Source: an uncultured Clostridia bacterium
GTDB taxonomy: Bacteria; Bacillota; Clostridia; Lachnospirales; CAMVHY01
Assembly (NCBI GenBank): GCA_946415665.1
Contig: CAMKTI010000058.1
Location: 1-10,614 of the forward strand
Length of the DNA: 10,614 nucleotides
Reading direction: 5' to 3'
Position numbers and translations under genes: made by a program. The notes below the pieces were generated by a model. The model did no database searches. It was not told where the DNA came from and was given only the letters and a program-made list of their open reading frames with translations. Shown piece after piece: positions 1 through 7,404 of this stretch; position 1 is the first letter of the stretch; the number at the start of each line of letters is the position of its first letter.

Positions 1-1
1 T

Positions 2-3000
2 AAATTTGTGCAAACGTTACCGTTAGGAAAGGTGATTTATAGTATCGATACATTCTTTGCTAACAATGTTCAATTTATGTTTCTACTCGAGCAGAAATAT
101 TTTGTAGTGACATCAGATGTAAGAAATTTGTTTTTTACGGTATTTCGATGTACAGCACTAGCCAATACTTACGTGCGTGCCATGTTGGAGGAAAAATTGG
201 CAAATAATAAAGAGATAAAACGTTTTATCGCAGCTTGTGATATTGAAGATGTTGTAACCTGGGTCGTTCAACTGAATGAAGGGTTAAACTCTACAGAAAT
301 ATCTTTGGATGAGAGAAAAAAATTCAACGAGATAGTGAATGATTTTTTTAACTTGCCGGATAGCTTTATGCAACGTATAGATAAACTTTATCTTAAGCAT
401 AAAAATTACTCTAATACATTTTATACTCAGGGAGAAACGTACTTGCATTTCAATTTAAATTATGTGGAAGAGAATATCCATATGTTTGAACGAGATTTTG
501 TGAGAAATACCACTTTGCGCGATAAAACTAAAAAAGCTAACTCAAGAAGATGGGAAACTTTATCATATTACAGTCGTCACATGATTTTGTGTTTTTTTGG
601 ACCGGAGTATTTATATGCCGATAAAAAACCTGATTCAAAACTGGTTGAATTTTATGTCGCTTTAAACAGTTTGTTATCTGTCACTGAAAAAGAAAATGCA
701 AAAGCCATTTTAAATTCGGATGATAAAAAATTAACTGAGCAACAAAAAGGTTTGAAAAAAGAATTATCAGGCGAAGATGAAAAGCTCCGTAATAATATTA
801 TTAATGCGTGGAAAGGTGGATTTTTTTTAGATAAAAGCAAAATTGAAGAATCAGATAATCTGTTTAAAGACAAAGAAAAAAAATTTAGGGATGCTTTTTA
901 CAAAAATAGAGCAATAGATTTGATCATAGAGATTGAAAATGGTAATCTTAAATTGATGTCGCAAGGACAAAATAAGGATCTTAAAAATGATTTATCGAGT
1001 AAAGATAATAACGATGACAAAATTAATTTTTTGATTGAGAAATTGTTTAGTGGCGCTGGTATTTTTGTAAAAAATAATAATAAATTTTTAACATTGACGC
1101 ATAGTAAGTGTGCCGAATATTCTAGCAAAGATTTGTCAGAAAAATTAACGCTGATAGACACGATAATCAATGAGTTGCCCCCAAAAACTGTATTGATATA
1201 TGATGAAAATAAGGGCTTAGTAAAAATAATAGATTGGCTCATAAGTGAGATTGAAAATGGTAATCTCAATTTAATACCGCAAGACCAAAATAAGAATCTT
1301 AAAAACGGTTTGTCGATTAAAAATAATAACAATGAAAAAATTAATTTTTTGATTGAGCAATTATTTAGTGGCGCGAGCGTTGTTGATAAAAATGAAAATG
1401 ATATAACATATTTAAAACTTACTCAAGGAGAAATTGATAAATATTCTAGAAGTGATTTGGACGAAAAATTAAAACTGATAGACAATAAAATTCAATCTTG
1501 TCCAAAAGCTGCAAAAATACTAAAACCGTCTGATTTTATTTTAAATGTTTATGATTATCAACATTTAAGAAAGGAGAGATTATCCGAATTATTACATTTT
1601 AAAGATGATAAGCAAAAGCGTGATTACATTTATCTGAGAGAAAACAAAGATTATTATCGGGATTATATATTGCATCAAGATTATGGCGAAAATGAACTTT
1701 ATAATAAACTTTATCAGTGTACAAAAAAAGCTGATTTTGGAAAATATAAACGGGAACATTTTATTTTCGATAAAACAGGAACAATAATTGGGATGGATGT
1801 TTTTGCATATTTTGCTGACAAAATTGTTGACGGAGAATTAATATTAAAAAATGATAAATACGAAGATATCAGCAATGAGGCAAAAAATATAGATAACGAT
1901 TTAGCTAGAGAGATTTTTTTGATGGATAAGTTAAAGTTAGAAAATGGCGCATATTCTATTTTTGATAATGAAAGTAATAAATTCCAGCTAGATGCAGATA
2001 GTATGCAGCGTTATCGTTCGATTGTTGAAAACTTAGAAACGGAAATAAAAAATTTAGCAACAACTGAGTATGGGAAATATGAAGCAAATGAAAATACTAT
2101 AAGCTGTTTGTTTGATAATCTATCTTCAAATGACGAAAAAGACAAAACGATGAAAGATTTTATCAAAATGTTTAGACTAGAACAAAAAGATGTCTGCAAC
2201 ATAGTTAAAGTTACTTGCAAAACAAACGCGCTGGTACACAGATACGCTTTGAATAAAATATTTACAGAAAAAATCAACCCTATTAACAGGCAAAATGAAA
2301 AATTAATAGGTAGTTATGTTTTTGATTTTTCTAAAACTGGATGTGAAAGAGATGATTTGGTATTTAGCAAAGATGGTCGCGTTGAGTACGTAAAATCTGA
2401 ATGTTTGCCTCGAGTTTTAAAATTAGATGAGACAAAAACATTGGAATTGCAAGCTCGTAATGATTTTATTAAAAATTGTAACTATGAGGCTAGTAATAAT
2501 AAAGAATTACAAAAAGCTAAAGCAAAGTATGAAAAATATCAAGTTAGTAAAGAAGATTTAAGCGCAGCGAGAGACGGACTTAAAAATTTAAGGGCAAATT
2601 TAGATAGTAATGCGTGCGCTAACTTAAGTGATTTTTATGACTTTGATTCATATCGTGACGAATTCTTAGATGAGTATATTAAGTTTTATCAAAACGCAAA
2701 AATTGGTTATGAATATTGGTGTAGTGAGTGTGCACAAAAATTTTTGAAGGACAAAAAAGCAAAAGAAGTAAAAAGTGATAATGAGATAGCAGATATTGAA
2801 CTAAAATTTTTAAAAGGACAAAAAATTGAGCAGAAAGACTTGTCACAATATACTAAAGATAATAAACAACAAGAAATAGCAGATATCGAACTAAAGCTTT
2901 TTGAAGGGAACAAAATTAAATTTAATGATCTATCGCAATATACTAAAAATAATAAAGAGGAAAAAATAATAGAGATTGAATTTGAATTACTTAAAGAGAA

Positions 3001-3727
3001 TAAGTTAAAAGGTAATATATCTCCATATACAAAAAAAAATCTCACGTTTCAAAAACAAAAATATAAATTAACTCAGATAAGCTACAGACTTGGAGCAAAA
3101 AAAATAAATAATCAAAACGAATTAGAAGAAATAGTCATCGATGGTGAAACTGTACTTTATTCTAGCAAAAGTATTGATAATCAACAGTTGAATAGTGATA
3201 TAAATGATTTGAAGAGACAAAATATAAATTTGTATAAATCAAACAATATTCCATATAAACATTGGGATTCCGATGCAAAAGAAGATTATTTTGATAAGTT
3301 GCAATGGAAATGGTTTGGAATAGGATGTATCCCTCTAGTTATTTTTATCTTATTCTTGGTATTTTGTTGCCTCACAATTCTTGAAAGTTATCTAGTGGTA
3401 AAAATTATTCTTACAGTCGTGTTTTTTGTTTTGGGATGTTTAGCCATTTGGAAAGGAATAAAAAATAATAAAGATTGTGATTACGATGGTCCAGATACTT
3501 ATGATAATCCTAACTATAGTTACCCAAACGATAATTTTGTTGAAACTGATCTTAATTTTGGGATACAAGGACAAAATACGAATCTAAACATCTTAAAGAA
3601 AAATTTAAATATAGATCTAAGACTAAATGAAAATATAAATACAAATATAGGTACAAGTTCACATTCAAGAAGTACACAGTCTCAAGAAGAAAATATTTCT
3701 GGATTGGATCTTGGAGACAAGAATTAA
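2..3727 (+). CDS. Giant repeat-containing protein with C-terminal double membrane anchor, unknown function (5' end probably outside window)
   Basis: I do not recognise a family. The frame is open to the left edge; the first start codon inside is GTG at 8, but no ribosome site is visible in the few bases before it, so the true start is probably upstream. Counting from that GTG gives 1239 residues. No signal peptide is seen. Residues about 308-407 and 414-513 are two copies of a repeat of about 100 residues beginning EIENGNL. Residues about 926-1013 hold three copies of a 30-residue repeat with the core DLSQYTK. Residues about 1104-1126 and 1130-1152 are two hydrophobic helices joined by a short loop, followed by an Asn/Asp-rich tail of about 85 residues. 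This suggests a large, mostly helical domain held at the membrane by a C-terminal hairpin (inference). Codons are strongly AT-biased. A terminator follows 48 nt after the TAA stop. Confidence 0.85.
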   Translation, partial: KFVQTLPLGKVIYSIDTFFANNVQFMFLLEQKYFVVTSDVRNLFFTVFRCTALANTYVRAMLEEKLANNKEIKRFIAACDIEDVVTWVVQLNEGLNSTEISLDERKKFNEIVNDFFNLPDSFMQRIDKLYLKHKNYSNTFYTQGETYLHFNLNYVEENIHMFERDFVRNTTLRDKTKKANSRRWETLSYYSRHMILCFFGPEYLYADKKPDSKLVEFYVALNSLLSVTEKENAKAILNSDDKKLTEQQKGLKKELSGEDEKLRNNIINAWKGGFFLDKSKIEESDNLFKDKEKKFRDAFYKNRAIDLIIEIENGNLKLMSQGQNKDLKNDLSSKDNNDDKINFLIEKLFSGAGIFVKNNNKFLTLTHSKCAEYSSKDLSEKLTLIDTIINELPPKTVLIYDENKGLVKIIDWLISEIENGNLNLIPQDQNKNLKNGLSIKNNNNEKINFLIEQLFSGASVVDKNENDITYLKLTQGEIDKYSRSDLDEKLKLIDNKIQSCPKAAKILKPSDFILNVYDYQHLRKERLSELLHFKDDKQKRDYIYLRENKDYYRDYILHQDYGENELYNKLYQCTKKADFGKYKREHFIFDKTGTIIGMDVFAYFADKIVDGELILKNDKYEDISNEAKNIDNDLAREIFLMDKLKLENGAYSIFDNESNKFQLDADSMQRYRSIVENLETEIKNLATTEYGKYEANENTISCLFDNLSSNDEKDKTMKDFIKMFRLEQKDVCNIVKVTCKTNALVHRYALNKIFTEKINPINRQNEKLIGSYVFDFSKTGCERDDLVFSKDGRVEYVKSECLPRVLKLDETKTLELQARNDFIKNCNYEASNNKELQKAKAKYEKYQVSKEDLSAARDGLKNLRANLDSNACANLSDFYDFDSYRDEFLDEYIKFYQNAKIGYEYWCSECAQKFLKDKKAKEVKSDNEIADIELKFLKGQKIEQKDLSQYTKDNKQQEIADIELKLFEGNKIKFNDLSQYTKNNKEEKIIEIEFELLKENKLKGNISPYTKKNLTFQKQKYKLTQISYRLGAKKINNQNELEEIVIDGETVLYSSKSIDNQQLNSDINDLKRQNINLYKSNNIPYKHWDSDAKEDYFDKLQWKWFGIGCIPLVIFILFLVFCCLTILESYLVVKIILTVVFFVLGCLAIWKGIKNNKDCDYDGPDTYDNPNYSYPNDNFVETDLNFGIQGQNTNLNILKKNLNIDLRLNENINTNIGTSSHSRSTQSQEENISGLDLGDKN
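929..1378 (+). repeat. Two copies of a ~100-residue intragenic repeat
   Basis: Two direct copies with a 318-nt (106-codon) offset start at 929 and 1247 inside the giant gene. The first ~130 nt of each are clearly alike at DNA level, sharing stretches such as GAGATTGAAAATGGTAATCT and the encoded motifs INFLIE and LFSGA. Similarity then fades to scattered residues (SEKL/DEKL...LID). The copies keep the frame, so this is an in-frame domain duplication that has diverged. Confidence 0.85.
2783..3046 (+). repeat. Triple 30-codon intragenic tandem repeat
   Basis: Three consecutive units begin at 2783, 2873 and 2963 with an exact 90-nt period. The encoded pattern is EIADIELK...DLSQYTKxN. Units 1 and 2 are very similar; unit 3 is degenerate (KIIEIEFE...ISPYTKKN). 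The charged, heptad-poor pattern suggests short helix-turn modules. They sit just before the C-terminal membrane hairpin. Confidence 0.85.
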
Positions 3728-3774
3728 ACTACTATAATTGAACCAGAACCAAATCATCATTATTAATTGATTTA

Positions 3775-3812
3775 AAAGCCTCTCAAATTTTTCTGAGGGG
3801 CTTTATTTTTTT
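3775..3812 (+). terminator. Rho-independent terminator of the giant gene
   Basis: An 11-bp stem (AAAGCCTCTCA with TGAGGGGCTTT, one G-T pair) closes an 8-nt loop and is followed by A and seven T. It lies 48 nt after the TAA stop. The 3' arm overlaps the stop codon of the converging AtpI-like gene; the opposite strand has only four T after the stem, so termination of that gene here would be weaker. Confidence 0.9.
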
Positions 3813-4009
3813 AGATATTTTTTTGTTATGTCAAATAAATTTTTAAACGCGGACATGATTGCCAAAATAATAAATATGATTAAAAAAATTGGCTTGCTGT
3901 TTAATTTATCATCTAAAAATTTTCCAACTATCAAGCCTAAAAAAATATTGACAAATATATTCAGACCGATTTGTGTAATTAAAGCTAGACAAGAAAAAAT
4001 TTCATTCAT
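3803..4009 (-). CDS. Small AtpI/AtpZ-like membrane protein
   Basis: The product is 68 residues with two hydrophobic helices. The segment GLIVGKFLDDKLNSKP between them matches the helix-GxxxGxxLDxxxxxxP pattern of the AtpI/AtpZ family, small proteins associated with F1Fo ATP synthase assembly and cation handling (family knowledge). The start is the ATG at 4009 because a GGAG site lies just upstream on this strand; the frame is open further, but that stretch is basic, lacks a ribosome site and would run through tsaE. No atp operon is visible here, so the gene stands alone, divergent from tsaE across a 56-nt spacer. Assignment rests on pattern and length only. Confidence 0.6.
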   Translation of the reverse strand: MNEIFSCLALITQIGLNIFVNIFLGLIVGKFLDDKLNSKPIFLIIFIILAIMSAFKNLFDITKKYLKK

Positions 4010-4065
4010 GACAATTCTCCAAATTAAATTTTTAATTTCGTGATAAAATATTTTTGGTGATAAAT

Positions 4066-4485
4066 ATGCTATACAAAAGTTTTTGCGAGGACGATACAAA
4101 AAAAATCGCAGAATCCATAGCAAAAAAATCAAAGCCAGGCGATATTTTTTGTTTAAACGGCGACTTAGGCAACGGAAAAACTTTTTTTGTGAGCGCGTTT
4201 GCAAAAGCACTTGGTATTGCCGAAAATATTTCAAGCCCGACTTTTACGATTTTAAACGAATATCACGGCGAAAAAATTAATTTATATCATTTCGACGTTT
4301 ATCGAATTTCCGATCCGGACGAACTCGAATACACAAATTATCCAGATTATTTTTATGGCGACGGAATTTGCCTAATCGAATGGGCCGAGTTAATCAAAAA
4401 TATCATTCCTGATTACGCGACCCAAATATTTTTTTATAAAAATTTAAATATCAGCGAAAGCTATCGCCTAATAAAATTAATTTGA
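4066..4485 (+). CDS. tsaE: tRNA threonylcarbamoyladenosine biosynthesis ATPase TsaE
   Basis: TsaE is the small ATPase that drives the TsaB-TsaD complex making N6-threonylcarbamoyladenosine at position 37 of ANN-decoding tRNAs, a cytoplasmic and usually essential step (family knowledge). The 139-residue length is normal. Visible motifs are the Walker A loop GDLGNGKT at residues 32-39, the family signature ISSPTFTILNEY from residue 55, the HFDVYRI motif and the late GICLIEWAE motif. I start at the ATG at 4066 because GGTGAT lies 4 nt upstream; TTG at 4054 and GTG at 4057 are in-frame alternatives. The usual partners tsaB and tsaD are not next to it. Its last codons and TGA stop lie in the first copy of a 102-bp duplication shared with the floA 3' end. 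Confidence 0.95.
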   Translation: MLYKSFCEDDTKKIAESIAKKSKPGDIFCLNGDLGNGKTFFVSAFAKALGIAENISSPTFTILNEYHGEKINLYHFDVYRISDPDELEYTNYPDYFYGDGICLIEWAELIKNIIPDYATQIFFYKNLNISESYRLIKLI

Positions 4486-4672
4486 CGATTCGTCGTCACT
4501 TTTTTTTGTCTGCTCGCCTTTATTATTTAACTTAATATTATTTAATTTCATGTCAACGTTTTTTATCTTATAATAAAATTAATTTGACGATTCGTCGTCA
4601 TTTTTTTTTATCTGCTCGCCTTTATTATTTAACTTAATATTATTTAATTTCACATCGACATTTTTTATCTTA
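4469..4672. repeat. 102-bp tandem duplication at the tsaE/floA convergence
   Basis: Copy 1 (4469-4570) and copy 2 (4571-4672) have exactly equal length and differ at only six positions, all transitions: 4499/4601, 4508/4610, 4551/4653, 4552/4654, 4555/4657 and 4558/4660. Copy 1 carries the functional tsaE stop, copy 2 the functional floA stop. On the minus strand copy 1 still encodes an intact FloA tail (three synonymous and three amino-acid changes) ending in TAA. Before duplication the two genes would have overlapped tail to tail by 9 nt (inference). Confidence 0.95.
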
Positions 4673-5637
4673 CTCAAAGCCTCGCGCATTTTCGTATCAG
4701 CAATTTTATTTTTTAAATCATAATAATCTGCCACATACATTTTGCCCGATCTCAAAGCTTCAGCAATTGCCGAGGGAACTTCTGATTCCGCTTGAACTCT
4801 TTGTGCTTCGGCTTCAACAACTTTTGCTCGCATTTCTTGTTCTTGCGCGATTGCCAGAGCTCGTCTTTCTTCAGCTTTTGCCTGAGCAATTTTTTTATCT
4901 GCCTCTGATTGCTCGATTTGCAATTCTGCTCCGATATTTCTTCCGACATCAATATCAGCGATATCAATCGAAAGTATTTCAAATGCTGTCCCGGAATCAA
5001 GTCCCTTTGCCAAAACAGTTTGCGATATTTTATCCGGATTTTCCAAAACATCTTTATGGCTTGCCGACGAACCAACAGTCGTAACAATTCCTTCACCGAC
5101 ACGTGCAATAATAGTTTCTTCTCCTGCACCACCAACTAATCGCGAAATATTTGCACGAACTGTCACACGTGCAATAACTTTTACTTCGATTCCGTTAATT
5201 GCAACAGCTGAAATAAACGGCGTTTCTATTATTTTTGGATTTACACTCATACGCACCGCTTCAAGTAAATCTCGTCCCGCTAAATCTATTGCTGCTGCAC
5301 GTTCAAATGATAAATCTAAATTTGCTCTATGCGCAGCGATTAAAGCATCAACTAAATTATCAACATGCCCGCCAGATAAATAATGCGATTCGAGTTGACT
5401 AATCGACAAATCAAGTCCGGCTTTCGTTCCTTTTATTATTGCTTTGATAATTATATTTACGTTTGTTCTGCGCAAACGCATTCCAATTAAAGACGAAAGT
5501 TTTATATTAATTCCGGCTGCTAATCCTGAAATCCATAATCCAATTGGAATCATATTAAACAAAAAAGATAATCCGGCAAATAAAATTACAATCAATATAG
5601 CCGAAAACAACATAAAAAATACTTGCATATCAAACAT
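4579..5637 (-). CDS. floA: Flotillin-like protein FloA (SPFH family)
   Basis: FloA proteins are membrane-associated scaffolds that form functional membrane microdomains and affect membrane fluidity and protein secretion (known from Bacillus subtilis). The 352-residue product has the expected layout: a hydrophobic N-terminal hairpin (about residues 5-42), an SPFH/band-7 core with typical stretches (GGHVDNLVDALIAAHRAN, TPFISAVAINGIEVK, GGAGEETIIARVGEGIV), and an Ala/Glu-rich coiled coil (EQSEADKKIAQAKAEERRALA and following). The start at 5637 has GGAGGC 5 nt upstream. The highly charged last ~30 residues fall in the 102-bp duplication. The partner gene nfeD, often adjacent to floA, is absent upstream. 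C-rich codons (GAC, ATC, GTC) are more frequent than in the giant gene and the coiled-coil array, as expected of a core gene. Confidence 0.95.
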   Translation of the reverse strand: MFDMQVFFMLFSAILIVILFAGLSFLFNMIPIGLWISGLAAGINIKLSSLIGMRLRRTNVNIIIKAIIKGTKAGLDLSISQLESHYLSGGHVDNLVDALIAAHRANLDLSFERAAAIDLAGRDLLEAVRMSVNPKIIETPFISAVAINGIEVKVIARVTVRANISRLVGGAGEETIIARVGEGIVTTVGSSASHKDVLENPDKISQTVLAKGLDSGTAFEILSIDIADIDVGRNIGAELQIEQSEADKKIAQAKAEERRALAIAQEQEMRAKVVEAEAQRVQAESEVPSAIAEALRSGKMYVADYYDLKNKIADTKMREALSKIKNVDVKLNNIKLNNKGEQIKKNDDESSN

Positions 5638-5648
5638 TTTTTGCCTCC

Positions 5649-5850
5649 ATTTTTTTTAATAATTATGACATGCAAAACCATTAAATTAAATGTTTACCCA
5701 GATTTTATTACCGTATTCTATTACCAAAGATTCTTTTGGTTTTAATCTATAATTCTTTACCGCCGATAAAAATATTTAAATAAAACGTTTAGAAATAACA
5801 AAATAATCATTACAAACATATAAACATTTTTTTCATATTAAATGTTACTA
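5649..5850. other. Intergenic region upstream of floA
   Basis: This 200-nt AT-rich stretch should hold the floA promoter, but I find no convincing -35/-10 pair. It contains an imperfect dyad ACCAAA-6 nt-TTTGGT at 5723-5740. On the minus strand 5689-5775 is an open frame without a start codon, ending at a TAA at 5686; it may be a gene remnant or chance. The right end is the TA flanking the first insertion sequence. Confidence 0.5.
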
Positions 5851-6690
5851 GGTAGTGTTCATATAAAAGGCAAGTCAAAAATAAAAGCAAGGGAAATGGT
5901 GGAAATAAAAATAGAATCAAGCTTATCATAACGAGTAAAAACTTCTCTAAAACGTTTTAATCTCAGGAAATATCGTTCAATATTGTTGTGCTATTTATAA
6001 AGATGTTTATCATAGCTCCAAGATAACTTAAAATTTTTTTAGGTGCAACAACTGTGAAAAACCCGTGATCCTTTGTTAAAGCTAAAGTTTTATCATCTTC
6101 ATAAGCTCTGTCCATCAAAAGATAATTATTACTTTTGGAATAAATGGGTTCAATCAACTTTCCTCCTTCAGAGGCATCGTAAGAGTTGCCAGGAGACAAA
6201 CGAAAGGCCCTGGACGTGGAGATGCACAAAACAAATGTAACTTCGTTATTAAAACCTTTCTGAACATCCGATGCTCTGTTCCTGATTATCTTTATTTTTA
6301 TTTGCGTCCGGACTCATTTTTATACTTGTACTGTCAATAAAAAATATATAATTTTCTTCATTAAATGCTTTTTGTTTTTTCATAGCTTCTAAAATTAATG
6401 GTTTAAAGGAAAAAATAGCTTTGGCAATCATACTGTTCTTTGATCATATGCTAAATTTCGTATAAATTGTGTGCCAGTTTCAATATTTTTTTGGTAGTAC
6501 CCTCCATTTGTAACTATTCTCTATTATGTAAAGCATTACACACATGAATTTGTAGTTCGATATCTTCACCAGTTTCCTTACTATCAGCATTAATCTCTTT
6601 AGCTTTTTATATTGTGTTTTTGTAAGTTTTATATCTACATCCACTTTTTTCTTTTTGCTCAATCTATTTTCATTTTATACGAACATTACC
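5851..6690 (-). mobile_element. Degraded IS5-family insertion sequence, copy 1 (840 bp)
   Basis: The ends are 18-bp inverted repeats with two mismatches: GGTAGTGTTCATATAAAA at the left and, read from the right end, GGTAATGTTCGTATAAAA. A TA dinucleotide flanks both sides (5849-5850 and 6691-6692), matching the TA target preference of several IS5-family subgroups. The 840-bp length fits an element with a single or frameshifted transposase. The transposase on the minus strand is broken, so the element cannot move by itself. The right end lies 11 nt before the -35 box of the secreted-protein gene. Confidence 0.85.
5859..6662 (-). pseudogene. IS5-family DDE transposase pseudogene, copy 1
   Basis: Minus-strand fragments spell a DDE transposase in order. 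They are an N-terminal part (YKWRVLPKKY), then the first catalytic Asp in FIDSTSIK, then SPGNSYDASEGGKLIE, then the second Asp in LMDRAYED, and finally the catalytic Glu in NNIERYF with FTRYDKLDSIFISTIS. Damage includes TGA after PKKY (a Gly is expected), TGA where SKNS should be preceded by Trp, a one-base frameshift near 6240-6255, a shift near 6020, and TAG in the segment before HNNIERYF. All three catalytic residues survive, unlike in copy 2. The likely start is TTG at 6662. Confidence 0.85.
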
Positions 6691-6701
6691 TAATTTTAGT
6701 A

Positions 6702-6729
6702 TTGACATTGGAAAAAAATATGATAGAAT
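6702..6729 (+). promoter_or_regulatory. Sigma70-type promoter of the secreted-protein gene
   Basis: TTGACA (6702-6707), a 16-nt spacer and TAGAAT (6724-6729) precede the gene by about 50 nt. Expected transcription start is near 6736, the first base of an inverted repeat. Confidence 0.75.
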
Positions 6730-6735
6730 GAAAAT

Positions 6736-6757
6736 TAGTTGGTTAAAAAACCAACTA
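6736..6757 (+). promoter_or_regulatory. Inverted repeat at the predicted transcription start (operator or 5' hairpin)
   Basis: TAGTTGGTT, four A, then AACCAACTA: a perfect 9-bp dyad starting 6 nt after the -10 box. As DNA it could be a repressor operator; as RNA it would cap the transcript with a stable 5' hairpin that leaves the GGAGG site free. Confidence 0.65.
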
Positions 6758-6779
6758 GACAAAAAACTGGAGGTTTATT

Positions 6780-7193
6780 ATGAAAATCTTTAAAGAATTA
6801 AAGTTTTTATTTTGTTTGACTTTTGCTTTTATTTTTATGTTTGGTAATGCCTTGTTTATCAGCGCGGCCACGGAGTCTAAGGAAACGGTAAGATTAAAAG
6901 CGCAATATAAGTTTGATTGTGCAGTTATTGGTTTTACTGGAGCTATAACTTATACTTGCAGCGATCCATATCAGGATAAAAAAATTACTAGCGTTGATAA
7001 TATATCTCTGGGTATAGGACATTATTGGGATGAGACTTTTGATTTTGAGCAACAACATGTGGACTCTCTCAGTATATCTGAAAACGGGAAAATAGTTTAT
7101 GCTTTTATTTGCGGGAAATTGACAGAACACGATGAAAATATTGATTACGTACGTTACATTAAAATTCCCGTTGTTTATAGCATAAACAGGTAG
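6780..7193 (+). CDS. Small secreted protein of unknown function
   Basis: The 137-residue product starts with a clear Sec signal peptide: basic start MKIFKELK, hydrophobic core, and a likely signal-peptidase I site after residue 30 (ISAA, then TES). The mature part of about 107 residues is acidic, has three cysteines (in FDCAV, YTCSD and FICGK) and looks beta-rich. There is no lipobox and no membrane anchor. I do not recognise a family. The ATG has GGAGG 6 nt upstream. It is a single-gene transcription unit with its own promoter, leader dyad and terminator, sandwiched between two insertion-sequence remnants, so it may be mobile-element cargo or simply an island that escaped decay. Confidence 0.85.
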   Translation: MKIFKELKFLFCLTFAFIFMFGNALFISAATESKETVRLKAQYKFDCAVIGFTGAITYTCSDPYQDKKITSVDNISLGIGHYWDETFDFEQQHVDSLSISENGKIVYAFICGKLTEHDENIDYVRYIKIPVVYSINR

Positions 7194-7235
7194 TAATTTT
7201 ACGGCTTTAATATTTATTGATTAATTTATGAATCA

Positions 7236-7270
7236 AAAAAAATCTTGGACTTGTTCTCAAGATTTTTTTC
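7236..7270 (+). terminator. Terminator of the secreted-protein gene
   Basis: A 12-bp A/T-rich stem with core TCTTG/CAAGA closes a 10-nt loop; seven T form the end of the 3' arm and double as the U-tract. It lies about 40 nt after the TAG stop. The A-run in the 5' arm makes it a candidate bidirectional terminator. Confidence 0.75.
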
Positions 7271-7404
7271 TCATGATATACAAAAACTTAATATTACATA
7301 ACAAAAAAACGCCCAAATCATAAATTTTTTTTAATTGAATCAAACGTGTCCAATTATTGCATGTAGCCTTTTTTTATGTAAGAAGATTATTTTTGTTACT
7401 ATTA
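7271..7404. other. Gene-free spacer before the second insertion sequence
   Basis: AT-rich sequence between the terminator and the second insertion sequence. I see no gene, promoter or structured RNA. If the second element landed inside an older coiled-coil gene, its 5' part should be here; nothing resembling it remains. Confidence 0.6.

Noticed and set aside
2783..3046. Regularly spaced repeats as a possible CRISPR array.
   Set aside because: The 90-nt units are in frame, contiguous, imperfect and lie within a coding region; there are no spacers. No CRISPR-like array exists elsewhere in the window.
4010..4234. N-terminal extension of the AtpI-like frame to 143 residues on the minus strand.
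   Set aside because: It would run antisense through the start of tsaE, has an Arg/Tyr-rich composition typical of a shadow frame and no ribosome site; GGAG precedes the ATG at 4009.
4752..5139. Open frames on both strands inside floA.
   Set aside because: They are shadows of the floA reading frame, with odd Leu/Gln/Arg-rich composition and no ribosome sites.
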